DNA from: Siphonodentalium dalli
Taxonomy: Eukaryota > Mollusca > Scaphopoda > Gadilida > Siphonodentaliidae
DNA length: 64,000 nt
Reading direction: 5' to 3'
NCBI GenBank assembly: GCA_032622095.1
Contig: CP136066.1
Coordinates: 59,116,609-59,180,608 of the forward strand
In this document: positions 20,784-31,747 of the stretch, in pieces
Numbering within the stretch: the stretch's first letter is position 1
Layout of the letters: each line of letters starts with the position of its first letter
Program-made: the position numbers and the translations under genes
The notes under the pieces: model-generated
Seen by the model: only the letters and a program-made list of their open reading frames with translations
What the model was told of the DNA's origin: nothing
Databases searched by the model: none

Positions 20784-23700
20784 TCAGCCGAGACCATCGG
20801 GTGTAGATCGTAGAACGTTGACAGCCTTGCTCGCATGCAGAAGGAATGTTGCGGTCGAGTCGACGATGAAATCCAGAGGAAAATCCGATATATTTAATAT
20901 GTTACACCTTGAACCTAAAAGCATGGCGCACAAGTCGTCAACGGTAAGCGAAGCCAGGAACATGTATATTGGAATTCCGAATCTGTTCGTTATGAAATCC
21001 CAGTATATGTTTCGCGCATGAATCAATATGCCCGATTGACACGAGAACATGATATGCGTTATCTCACTGTTAAAGCGAACAGAGCAAAGGTTACAGAGAG
21101 TATTGTTGTTGAATGCTGTCCTATTCAGCAACCGGCACAAGTTGACATATTTGGATGATAAATGTGCTTGGGCGTGTACTCGAGTCCATATTGACCAACA
21201 GTCTAATGGATTATGGTGAACTTTTGATAGAACAATTAAATTTGGATCAGAATGTACAGCACAACGCCATGAGTTAATATAATAATTTTGCACAGCTGTT
21301 TTAGCAATCCTCTTCCACACTTCTTTTGCTGGGAACAGACCTTAATCGAGATATTCTAGGAGATAACATTTTAGATTGTATTTTGCGAGAATTTGAAATA
21401 TATCATGAACATGGCCGGAAGATGATCTTCTAAACAGACGTTGCTGGTGCGCTTTGGGTAGGAACAGTCTCAGAGGAGTTTGGTGGTGAAGTGGTAAATG
21501 GATAAGGTTTCCAAGAAAGCATAATTTTCGGGTATGAATTTCCTGTTCAATGGGCATCAATCCAAGTAATCCAAGGGACAGTCTAGTGCTTGCCCTTTTC
21601 GGTAGTGACTGGATACTCTTGATACATGTTCGGAGTGATCTTTCCATTATCATGAGACCAGAGGTATATTGCATGGGTAAGAGTTCGCATCCGTATAATG
21701 CTTTCGGCAGAACAACACATTTTAGGATCTGCCTCAGTGAAACAGGAGTCAAAGATGCAGTTAACTGTCTCTTAGCAATTGAGAAAAATGTTTTGCGCAT
21801 TTTCAGAGAAACTAAGTGTCCATGTGATTTTCCTGTAGCGAATTTATCTTGTACAATTCCTAAGTGCGTGCTCTCTGTTTTCTCTGGAATGGTGTTCGGG
21901 CCTAAATGCCATGTTCTGTGAGCTTTGGAGTGGCCACTCTTTGACTCGTTAAATACAATAATGTTGCTTTTAGTACAAGAGAAAGAAAATCGCCACCTGA
22001 TGCTGTATTGATAACACATGTCGATTAAACTGTCGAGGCCAATTTTAGAGAGGGATATAAGTGTTATATCGTCCGCCGTAGTAGGTGCCGCGCATGAAAT
22101 ATTATTTATGGAGAGTCCCATTCGTGTGGTCGTTAGGATTTCAAGAAGGTCATTTATGTACACTAAGTAGCAAAAAGGTGAGAGGATACCTCCTTGCCTT
22201 GTTCCTTGGCTAATCACAAAGGAGTTTGACAGACATCCGTTATAACGAACTTGGCTTGTGATGTCACTGTATATGCACTGTAACATGCAAATGGCTTTTC
22301 TTGAAAAACCAAGGCGAAGAAACTTCAATAACAGTCCGGTGTGCCATACTTTGTCGAAAGCTTTTTTAGAGTCTAAAAATGCAACATAAAGTTTGGAACT
22401 GTTTTCATGTGCGTACGATATGGCCTCTTGAAGGACGAAAGTTGTCATGTTACAGCCTACCCTAGATTGAAATCCATTCTGAAGGTCATGTGGGAATGCA
22501 GCCAGTATGTCACTATCCATGAATCGTTTGAGAAGTATGGCTTCAAATATTTTGTATAACACGGGTAGTAATGATATCGCTCGGTAACTGTCCGGGAGAG
22601 TTGCAGGTTTAGGTTCTCCCTTGTATAATAGCACGATAATACCCGCTTTTAACGTCTCTGGAATATATTCAAAATCAAGAAATGCGTTGAACAACTTGCA
22701 CAAACATAATAACAAGAGATCCGTTCCATGTCGCACGTGTTCGTTGGTTATACCATCATGACCGCTTGCTTTGCCAGATTTTAATTTCCTTATAACATTT
22801 TCAATTTCAGCCGAAGTTATGGGAATTCCAAACAAAGGACATGTTTTATGCCCGCTTTTCAAACATTCAGATACTTCCCTCTCTACATAGGCTTCAAATA
22901 ACGTGTCTTCGTGTGCTGTGGAACTGTACAGGTCTTCGAAATATGCGGCCCAGCCAGAAAGAATGTCAGCATGGTTTCTACAGACCTGACCGCTGAATTC
23001 CATAGCAGAACAGATTGCCGGTGATGCTCCTTTTTGTGGTCGCAATGAACGCCAGAATAACTTATGGTTATTTCTTGCATGTGACTCAAGTGTGTAGCTT
23101 AAGTTTCCTTGGTAATTTCGAACTGCATGCCTATGTTCCCGCCTAAAATCACGCTTTGCTTGTTTGTGATCCACATACGTCCGTTTGCATGCGCTACGTG
23201 GCTTGCCGTCTTCTGACCACGCACGATACATGGAAATTGAGTGTTTTTTAAGATTATCTAGTTCGGAATTCCAATAGGGATTTCTGTGTTGTCGTGTAGA
23301 TCTAACTGGAACGGCAGAAGATGCAGCTGCATGCAATGCGTCTACAATGTCGTCATATAAAAATGCGATATCGTGCTTGGAATGGATCACGCGATTACAC
23401 AGATCAGCGCATCTCACATCCAAAGTGTTTTTATACAAAATTGTGTCCATACGGCTCCACAAGTATAAGCTATTTTTGTTTGCGTTGGCTGAATATTATT
23501 AGAAATGTCCGGGAGTGTCATCTTGCATGTTACTGGCATATGATTCGAAGTATTGATTGCATTGTCAGACAGAATCCAGCTATTTTGTATTAAGTCTCTA
23601 TCACGTGAAGACACCAAAATATGATCAATGAGAGAGGGCTTGTTTGTTAAACAATATGGTATGTGAGAGAATTCATTACCGCCGCACGCGTTGCTTGCTG

Positions 23701-24280
23701 TTGTGGAAATCAGTTCACAATTATCCAAAAACTGAAGAAATAATTCGGAACGATCATTGAGATCAATGGGCGCAGTGTTTAACGACCCTTTCGGTATGTG
23801 AGCGTTAAAGTCCCCCATTATTATCACACTTCCTTCTGCAGAGTACATCGCACATAGTTCCACTAACGATTCGAGGCATTCACTAAAATAGTCATCTCAG
23901 TGATTTGTGTTAGGGAGGTAGACTTGAATAATTGTCAGAATGTGTTTGTCCATTATCAACTGGACACCAACGAATCTATTCTCGTCGATACTGATTGCTG
24001 TGCATTTATGTTGAAGGGAATTGTGAATAAGCAATCCAACACCGTCTCTTGTGAACTTTCCACCTGTTTTTGTTTTAATTACAGTTCCTGGCTTGGCTGT
24101 GTATACATATTTGTCACTTAAGTGTGTAAAAATCACAAGTTTTCTGAGTCTAGCCAGTGTTCTGATACGCCAACAATTTGATAGCTCTCACGTTTAAGAA
24201 TGTCAGATAAATATGAAGCGCTACCTTTTATCCCTGTGGCATTCCACGTGAAAATTTCAATTTCAGAAATTGTAACCATG
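20784..24280 (-). pseudogene. LINE-2 ORF: endonuclease-reverse transcriptase, two stops and two frameshifts
   Basis: The probable start is the ATG at 24280 (MVTISEIEIFTWNATGIKG). The endonuclease shows VGVSEHWLD, then IIMGDFNAHIPKG (about 23800), then LIDHILV. A frameshift near 24135 and a TGA at 23897 interrupt it, and a second frameshift lies near 23450. The reverse transcriptase (23462-21342) has LYVAFLDSKKAFDKVW, GTRQGGILSPFCYL and the catalytic block as TADD instead of YADD (about 22065-22080). A TAA at 21342 then precedes a C-terminal domain with a C-x2-C-x8-H-x4-C knuckle (LCNLCSVRFNSEITHIMFSC). The product would have been one polyprotein of about 1150 residues. It is inactive. Confidence 0.88.
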
Positions 24281-24379
24281 GATAGTATTTTAACGAGCGC
24301 GTTTGTGCCATGGGAGAAGAATAGCCGGCTCGTTCGCTTCACATCTAAAAATAGAATCTTTGGGTCTAAAATTGGTTGT

Positions 24380-24600
24380 ACTAAAATATTCCCAAAAACC
24401 CAAAACTTCCAAAATATCAAAACTTCCAAAAAAAAAATTTCAAAACTTCCAAAATTTATTTTTCCAAAAAATTTCAAAATCCCAAAATTATTTTTTTCCA
24501 AAAACAAAAATTTCAAAACCCCAAAATTTCAAAAAAGAAAAAATTTCAAAACCCCCAAAATTATTTCTCCAAAAAAAAAAAAGTTTAAATACAAAATTTA
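24380..24600. repeat. Subterminal AC-rich repeats, left
   Basis: Degenerate repeats of 'tttcaaaaccccaaaa' and 'aaaacttccaaaa'. On the other strand they read TTTTGGGGTTTTGAAA, a telomere-like composition. The mirror copy is at 31455-31675. The frames open across them are low-complexity and not proteins. Confidence 0.8.
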
Positions 24601-25891
24601 TAACGAGTTTTCGGTTTCTGATAATCTCGATATTAAAATGTCGAATGTTTATTAAAATTATTTGCGTGTAATATCTTTCGTTATTTTTTTGTTCAAATAT
24701 TTTTCATGAAATTATTAATCGATGTTTAGAAATAGCTTTATTGGACATTGTGACCATCGGTATGAATGCATACATTCCAGTGTTTATCGGACGCAGTTCA
24801 TACATATAATTGTCATACCTGAAAATAGACACCATTACACTTACATAAATAATAAAGAGCGTTTATTCTTTACTTCTCTATCACGATGAAGTTATTGAGT
24901 ATATCACAGGTGTGTATTATCGCGAATTATTGGAAGTATTGAGATGTACTATGTTGAATCACGTGTGGACGAAGAGGGTAATGCGAAATTACAACCCTCA
25001 GAATGAACTGTCATATTCGATGGAACATATTATGTACACGTAATCACACACGACATTGTGGGTAACAATGTATGTGTCACACCTTGCTTTACCAAATGAA
25101 TTCTATTATATCCCGTTCACAGTTATATGCTGTTCAGAAAACATATCGATATCTCGTCTGAGCAGAATTTGTTGTTTAACGGGTTAGTATCAATTAAGGT
25201 TGATAAACTGTGTCATTGTTAGCATTAACACGATAATTAGTTATCCAAAAAATGCATACATAATACGTCCAGGTCGTGAGACACTCAATGATAGAAATTG
25301 CTTCGGTGTCATTGTTATAACAACATTACGTAATAACCACTTATCACTCCATTCACACTTACGCTCATTTTGTATACCAAAACTCCAGCACTAAATGTGG
25401 CAATCGGGTATCCACCGATGCCTGCAATGTATTATTTATAATAATTGGACTCATTGATCTCACGTAAATAATACTCTTAGTTGTTCCAATAAAATAGTTA
25501 TCAAATTCGATCACCAATAGATTTGACTGTGGAATGTAATGACCTTTAACTTATTTATCGATCTAAAGGGACACTCATTATGAATGAATGTTAACAATAC
25601 AAGCGCACGAATGAAGAGCGTTGAACATATACGAAATTACTACACGAATGAATTGAACCTTGAAATTTATATTTCACATCTTACCAACAACAGCTACAGA
25701 CATAATCATAGTATTATACTGTCTTGCATGTACACACGCTATGACATCATTAAAGGCGGACAATCCACTCACGGTGTGACAACAGATACGGACATAGGCA
25801 TAGTGTTATACAGTCTTCTATGTACCCACGCTATGACACCATTAACGTACATTGGATGTTAGGTCTATGACTCTTGAGTATGCACCAATCA

Positions 25892-26565
25892 ATGAGCAAA
25901 TGAGCAAAAAAATGAGCAAATGAGCAAAAAACTGAGCAAATGAGCAAGAAAATGAGCAAATGAGCAAGAAAATGAGCAAATGAGCAAGAAAATGAGCAAA
26001 TGAGCAATAAAAATGAGCAAATGAGCAAAAAAATGAGCAAATGAGCAAGAAAATGAGCAAATGAGCAAGAAAATGAGCAATAGAAATGAGCAAATGAGCA
26101 AGAAAATGAGCAAATGAGCAAAAAAATGAGCAAATGAGCAAAAAAATGAGCAAATGAGCAAAAAAAATGAGCAAATGAGCAATAAAAATGAGCAAATGAG
26201 CAAACAAATGAGCAAATGAGCAAAAAAATGAGCAAATGAGCAAGAAAATGACCAAATGAGCAAGAAAATGAGCAAATGAGCAATAAAAATGAGCAAATGA
26301 GCAAGAAAATGAGCAAATGAGCAAAAAAATGAGCAAATGAGCAAAACAATGAGCAAATGAGCAATAAAAATGAGCAAATGAGCAAACAAATGAGCAAATG
26401 AGCAAAAAAATGAGCAAATGAGCAAAAACAATGAGCAAATGAGCAAATGAGCAAAAAAATGAGCAAAAAAATGAGCAATAAAAATGAGCAAATGAGCAAT
26501 AAAAATGAGCAAATGAGCAAAAAAATGAGCAAATGAGCAATACAAATGAGCAAATGAGCAAGAGG
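25892..26565. repeat. TGAGCAAA minisatellite, left arm
   Basis: About 36 units of 'aatgagcaaatgagcaaaaa' (18-21 bp). The spacer after the second gagca varies (aaaaa, agaa, ataaa, acaa). The unit has no stop codon on the minus strand in any frame, so three long overlapping open frames arise (repeats of leucine, isoleucine, cysteine, serine and phenylalanine). These are by-products of composition, not genes. Confidence 0.92.
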
Positions 26566-26940
26566 TGAGCAAGTGATCATGTCGATAATAAAAAGCAGCA
26601 TTTTTATGGATCGAAAAGAAATTTTGTCAGAATATTGTCATCAACTCAATCAAGATCTCAACGAAACGCATTATTGATATCGATAACTATCATGGTGCAT
26701 TGACATTCATGGCCAGACAAATTTAATTCGTGTGTCTACAATACAACCTACCTATCCAAATGTCAATGCAATTATGAGTGATTTCAATATGAGCACTCTA
26801 TTATATAGATATGTGTAACCTGGTGACATGATGAAATCGATTGTGATACAAAGCTAAAGTACCGCCCCATAGGGCAGATACATAGCTAAAGTACCGCTCA
26901 TAGAGCAGAAGCTAAAATACCGCTCTAACGTTGTCTGAAT

Positions 26941-27090
26941 CTACAGCCCCTCATTATTATATCCGTGTTTGGTCAGTTTGACCATTTTCTTCATGATCAT
27001 GTTATGTATGGGTGATGTTTTCATTCGATGCTGGTATTCTATTAATCGTTCGTAACTTTTGAGAAAGAGGAACAACAACAATAACAACAA
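26941..27090 (-). pseudogene. Copied C-terminal piece of the central helical protein (left arm)
   Basis: The minus frame reads LKSYERLIEYQHRMKTSPIH and on to KLTKHGYNNE, then stops. It matches the C-terminal helical part of the protein encoded at 27905-28480, with a few changes. Upstream there is only a CAA microsatellite in place of the N-terminal part. It is a partial duplicate trapped in the arm, and its mirror lies at 29335-29470. Confidence 0.8.
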
Positions 27091-27344
27091 CAACAACCGC
27101 CGCCGTAGCGTGACGAGCAAACTGTGATGTTTACACACTTAAGCTCTGGATAAACAATACATATCGCATCTGCAGCAGTCTACTTCATTGTGAATTAAGT
27201 CACTCTGGGTTAGTTGACTACATGCATGCACACACAACACAGCCGAGGGTTATTGTAATTTAATGAAAATGTCACACCGAGGTACGCCAGCTTGATTGCT
27301 TTCAAAAAATAGTGCAACTTACCTGTTGGTAATTACTCATATGA

Positions 27345-27725
27345 ATGAAGAGTGTTTAACTGATACGAAAATACTACACGAATGAACTGAGTCTTGACAT
27401 TTATATTTCACATCTTTCTTAAATGTTCCAACACATACAGACATAGACATAGTGTTATACAGTCTTATATGTACACACGCTACGACACCATTAAAGGTGG
27501 ACAATACACTCACGATGTGACAACATATACAGACATAGACATAGTGTTATACAGTCTTCTATGTACCAACGCTATGACATAATTAAAGGGGGATAATACA
27601 CGCACAGTGTGGAATGTTAAAGTGACACGAGGTAAGGGACTTTATGTAATATTGGTGTGTGAATATTAAAGGAGCACAATGCGCTCTAAAGGGACACACG
27701 ACACTCATTTTGAATGATTGTTAAA
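27345..27725. repeat. Internal diverged copy of an arm segment
   Basis: 'gaatgaagag.gtt.aac.gatacgaaa', 'tactacacgaatgaa', 'catttatatttcacatctt', 'gtgttatacagtctt' and 'tgtacacacgct' follow the same order as 25600-25850 of the left arm, in direct orientation. Within it, the unit with 'acagacatagacatagtgtt' is itself duplicated about 110 bp apart. So the arm segment has also been copied into the centre. Confidence 0.75.
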
Positions 27726-27904
27726 GAAACACAATACACACGCAGTGGGTGAAAGTTAAAAAGACACAGAACAATATTTAAACTTCAAATTTTAGGGCTC
27801 GTAATGTACCATTTATGTATCGTTTCTCGCTCTACAATCTCCCCTCCCCACTTATAGATATATAACGAAGACGAGAATAACATGTTGATGAAGTTTATTG
27901 AAAT

Positions 27905-28480
27905 TTAATCATTGTCTGAATCTTCGACCGTTAGATTTATTTCTAAGAGTTTCTTGAATTTTCTCATCGCTTCATCTGCAGCCCATTCATTATTATATCC
28001 GTGTTTGGTCAGTTTGACCATTTTCTTCATGATCATGTTATGTATGGGTGATGTTTTCAATCGATACTGGTATTCTATTAATCGTCTATAACTTTTGAGA
28101 AACAGAGCAAACTCTGTGTCGATGGTAGCCTCTTTTCCCGACATGCTCTCATCTCCCGACATGCTCTCTTCTCCTTTCGCATCATTGGTGACGCGTTACA
28201 TCATACTTTTGAATGTGTCCATCTCGTTGACACATCGCGCAGCTTTCTTAAGACCGAATACCGTTCTACTACCGACGACATTATCATCTTCTGAATCTGA
28301 TATCGTTCCCCGTTCATCTTCATCTGAATCTAGAACCGCTTCGTCAGATTCTAGGTCATCGGTATCTTCTCCGAAGAGAGTTGTTTTTGTCTCGGACATA
28401 ACTCCGTGTTTAATCTGTTTATGTCTTTGTAGATTGTAGTTCGTCGATAAAATAATTCCGCATAAATGACACCCGTGCAT
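27905..28480 (-). pseudogene. C2H2 zinc-finger / helical protein, one internal stop
   Basis: Starting at 28480, the frame opens with a C2H2 finger within the first 25 residues (CHLCG ... LQRHKQIKH). A serine/aspartate/glutamate-rich acidic stretch follows, then a TAA at 28196-28198. The same frame resumes directly with another serine-rich stretch (GDESMSGKE) and a basic helical C-terminus containing SPIHNMIMKKMVKL and DEAMRKFKKLL, ending at 27905. The total would be about 190 residues. From memory, a C2H2 finger joined to a helical 'IHxxIM...' tail occurs in small genes of Polintons and adintovirus-like elements in invertebrates; this supports the element's identity but is not proof. The role is probably DNA binding. 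Alternatively these are two separate small genes. Confidence 0.6.
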
Positions 28481-28668
28481 TATCGCGAATTATTGGAAGA
28501 ACGATCACTCTTATAAGTAGCGATAAAAAGAGAGAATAAGGTGTGGTATACAACCGTCGCGTTAAGAGTACGTTCGTCCCGGGGCTAGGGTATAGATATT
28601 TGACCGCCGGTGATTCAATTAATGCCAATTTATCAGTATGGTACTCTATGTATTCATTCATGATTTGG

Positions 28669-28992
28669 CTAATCGTATGACACTTTTCTTTTCATTTTCT
28701 TCTTATTATTAGACAAACCTCCAGCTAACACTCTCTTGTTGGTTTGTTTGGACGCTTTACGTGTGTTTGTCAACTTATTTGCTGCAACTTCGGCCTTAGC
28801 CATTTCAATCGCTTGAGCGATGGGCGTCACTACGTTAATATGTGGTTTTAGAACGTCTTCTTCACTATCACTATTTTTAGTTCTGTCAATAAAGTAGAGA
28901 CCCTCATTATCTGGCCTTAACTTCCCATTAATCATGTCTCTGAAATGTTTTCTCGACGTTTCAATATCTGCTGGAATATACGTCATCGACAT
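28669..28992 (-). CDS. Small basic protein of the Polinton-like element, unknown function
   Basis: A 107-codon frame begins MSMTYIPADIETSRKHFRDM. It has a mixed N-terminal half containing LYFIDRTKNSDSEED, and a lysine-rich C-terminus (NNKKKMKRK). It lies about 190 bases upstream of the zinc-finger gene on the same strand, with a short leader. A basic tail is what a DNA-condensing or nuclear-targeted protein would have, but I recognise no family. It is the only uninterrupted frame in the centre with ordinary amino-acid composition. Confidence 0.55.
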   Translation of the reverse strand: MSMTYIPADIETSRKHFRDMINGKLRPDNEGLYFIDRTKNSDSEEDVLKPHINVVTPIAQAIEMAKAEVAANKLTNTRKASKQTNKRVLAGGLSNNKKKMKRKVSYD

Positions 28993-29177
28993 GTTTCTTC
29001 AAATGTAGGGTACAAGTCACTCTTTTTTCTGCATTTTATTTTAGAAAGTTTATCGCCTCTTATAAAAATCGATTATCTGGATATTTATTAATCGAATCGT
29101 CGCTAGTCAGGTACAGATAATAATTAATAATGACTATAATATGACTATAGTTTCTACAAAAAAACAATTCAAAGTTT

Positions 29178-29430
29178 TTCTTCATGATCATGTTATGTAT
29201 GGGTGATGTTTTCATTCGATGCTGGTATTCTATTAATCGTTCGTAACTTTTGAGAAAGAGGAACAACAACAACAACAACAACAACAACAACCGCCGCCGG
29301 CGGCGGCGGCGCAACAACAACAATGTTGTTGTTGTTGTTGTTCCTCTTTCTCAAAAGTTACGAACGATTAATAGAATACCAGCATCGAATGAAAACATCA
29401 CCCATACATAACATGATCATGAAGAAAATG
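29178..29430. repeat. Nested perfect hairpin at the inner end of the right arm
   Basis: The coding-derived piece is present twice, head to head. On the minus strand (29178-29270) it reads LKSYERLIEYQHRMKTSPIH; on the plus strand (29340-29430) it reads the same. The apex consists of AAC microsatellite, CCGCCGCCGGCGGCGGCGG, then CAA/GTT microsatellite. Each side is about 95-125 bp and appears nearly exact. Together with 26941-27090 and 27905-28162 this makes four copies of one short coding segment. Confidence 0.85.
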
Positions 29431-31741
29431 GTCAAACTGACCAAACACGGATATAATAATGAGGGGCTGTAGATTCAGACAACGTTAGAGCGGTATTTTA
29501 GCTTCTGCTCTATGAGCGGTACTTTAGCTATGTATCTGCCCTATGGGGCGGTACTTTAGCTTTGTATCACAATCGATTTCATCATGTCACCAGGTTACAC
29601 ATATCTATATAATAGAGTGCTCATATTGAAATCACTCATAATTGCATTGACATTTGGATAGGTAGGTTGTATTGTAGACACACGAATTAAATTTGTCTGG
29701 CCATGAATGTCAATGCACCATGATAGTTATCGATGTCAATAATGCGTTTCGTTGAGATCTTGATTGAGTTGATGACAACATTCTGACAAAATTTCTTTTC
29801 GATCTATAAAAATGCTGCTTTTTATTATCGACATGATCACTTGCTCACCTCTTGCTCATTTGCTCATTTGTATTGCTCATTTGCTCATTTTTTTGCTCAT
29901 TTGCTCATTTTTATTGCTCATTTGCTCATTGTTTTGCTCATTTGCTCATTTTTTTGCTCATTTGCTCATTTTTTTGCTCATTTGCTCATTTTTATTGCTC
30001 ATTTGCTCATTTTCTTGCTCATTTGCTCATTGTTTTGCTCATTTGCTCATTTGTATTGCTCATTTGCTCATTTTCTTGCTCATTTTCTTGCTCATTTGCT
30101 CATTTTCTTGCTCATTTGCTCATTTTTTTGCTCATTTGCTCATTTTTTTGCTCATTTGCTCATTAATTGGTGCATACTCAAGAGTCATATACCTAACATC
30201 CAATGTACGTTAATGGTGTCATAGCGTGGGTACATAGAAGACTGTATAACACTATGCCTATGTCCGTATCTGTTGTCACACTGTGAGTGGATTGTCCGCC
30301 TTTAATGATGTCATAGCGTGTGTACATGCAAGACAGTATAATACTATGATTATGTCTGTAGCTGTTGTTGGTAAGATGTGAAATATAAATTTCAAGGTTC
30401 AATTCATTCGTGTAGTAATTTCGTATATGTTCAACGCTCTTCATTCGTGCGCTTGTATTGTTAACATTCATTCATAATGAGTGTCCCTTTAGATCGATAA
30501 ATAAGTTAAAGGTCATTACATTCCACAGTCAAATCTATTGGTGATCGAATTTGATAACTATTTTATTGGAACAACTAAGAGTATTATTTACGTGAGATCA
30601 ATGAGTCCAATTATTATAAATAATACATTGCAGGCATCGGTGGATACCCGATTGCCACATTTAGTGCTGGAGTTTTGGTATACAAAATGAGCGTAAGTGT
30701 GAATGGAGTGATAAGTGGTTATTACGTAATGTTGTTATAACAATGACACCGAAGCAATTTCTATCATTGAGTGTCTCACGACCTGGACGTATTATGTATG
30801 CATTTTTTGGATAACTAATTATCGTGTTAATGCTAACAATGACACAGTTTATCAACCTTAATTGATACTAACCCGTTAAACAACAAATTCTGCTCAGACG
30901 AGATATCGATATGTTTTCTGAACAGCATATAACTGTGAACGGGATATAATAGAATTCATTTGGTAAAGCAAGGTGTGACACATACATTGTTACCCACAAT
31001 GTCGTGTGTGATTACGTGTACATAATATGTTCCATCGAATATGACAGTTCATTCTGAGGGTTGTAATTTCGCATTACCCTCTTCGTCCACACGTGATTCA
31101 ACATAGTACATCTCAATACTTCCAATAATTCGCGATAATACACACCTGTGATATACTCAATAACTTCATCGTGATAGAGAAGTAAAGAATAAACGCTCTT
31201 TATTATTTATGTAAGAGTAATGGTGTCTATTTTCAGGTATGACAATTATATGTATGAACTGCGTCCGATAAACACTGGAATGTATGCATTCATACCGATG
31301 GTCACAATGTCCAATAAAGCTATTTCTAAACATCGATTAATAATTTCATGAAAAATATTTGAACAAAAAAATAACGAAAGATATTACACGCAAATAATTT
31401 TAATAAACATTCGACATTTTAATATCGAGATTATCAGAAACCGAAAACTCGTTATAAATTTTTTATTTAAACTTTTTTTTTTTTGGAGAAATAATTTTGG
31501 GGGTTTTGAAATTTTTTTCTTTTTTGAAATTTTGGGGTTTTGAAATTTTTGTTTTTGGAAAAAAATAATTTTAGGATTTTGAAATTTTTTGGAAAAATAA
31601 ATTTTGGAAGTTTTGAAATTGTTTTTTTGGAAGATTTGATATTTTGGAAGTTTTGGGTTTTTGGGAATATTTTAGTACAACCAATTTTAGACCCAAATAT
31701 TCTATTTTTAGATGTGAAGCGAACGAGCCGGCTATTCTTCT
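29312..31741. repeat. Right inverted arm of the Polinton-like element
   Basis: Inverse copy of 24315-27100. It carries the short minisatellite (29840-30165), the unique AT-rich part and the subterminal T/G-rich block (31455-31675). Base differences from the left arm are few outside the minisatellite, suggesting recent formation or ongoing conversion between arms. Confidence 0.9.
29840..30165. repeat. TTTGCTCA minisatellite, right arm
   Basis: About 17 units of the complement of the left-arm minisatellite, so roughly half the left array. The open frames on the + strand in all three phases are the mirror of those in the left arm and are not genes. Confidence 0.92.
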
Positions 31742-31747
31742 CATGGG

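Larger units (their letters stand above)
24315..27100. repeat. Left inverted arm of the Polinton-like element
   Basis: Matches 29312-31741 in inverse orientation, from the terminus to the CAA/TTG microsatellite. Order inward: terminal block, T/G-rich (A/C on +) subterminal repeats (24380-24600), about 1.3 kb of unique AT-rich DNA, a minisatellite (25892-26565), a region with GCTAAAGTACCG repeats (about 26860-26925), then a copied piece of coding sequence (26941-27090). Confidence 0.9.
24315..31741. mobile_element. Polinton-like non-autonomous element with giant inverted arms
   Basis: The perfect 6-bp duplication CATGGG stands at 24309-24314 and 31742-31747. The ends are AGAAGAATAGCCGGCTCG and its exact complement; over the outer 60 bp I find one mismatch. 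6-bp target duplications, AG-starting termini and long inverted repeats are known features of Polintons/Mavericks. The arms are about 2.8 kb (left) and 2.4 kb (right), differing mainly in minisatellite length. The ~2.2-kb centre holds only small minus-strand genes. None of the usual Polinton genes (protein-primed polymerase, integrase, packaging ATPase, protease, capsid proteins) is present, so the element would depend on others. It sits in the 5' leader of LINE-2, 34 bp from the ORF start. Confidence 0.75.

Noticed and set aside
24200-24671. Lysine/asparagine/phenylalanine-rich frames over the subterminal block
   Set aside because: They cross the junction between LINE-2 and the nested element and consist of AC-rich repeats.
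25831-26601. Three overlapping long minus-strand open frames (227-256 codons) of Leu/Ile/Cys/Ser/Phe repeats, mirrored at 29812-30224
   Set aside because: All three phases are open because the TGAGCAAA unit lacks stops on that strand. Phase-independent openness is a sign of a minisatellite, not of a membrane protein.
28419-28661. 80-codon minus-strand frame starting MNEYIEYHTDKLALIES
   Set aside because: It overlaps the start of the zinc-finger gene in another frame, and its second half is low-information. I prefer the zinc-finger frame.
24315-31741. The giant palindrome as an assembly artefact
   Set aside because: The flanks differ, the arms differ in minisatellite length and by point changes, the centre is unique and a perfect target duplication is present. 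An artefact would not give these together.
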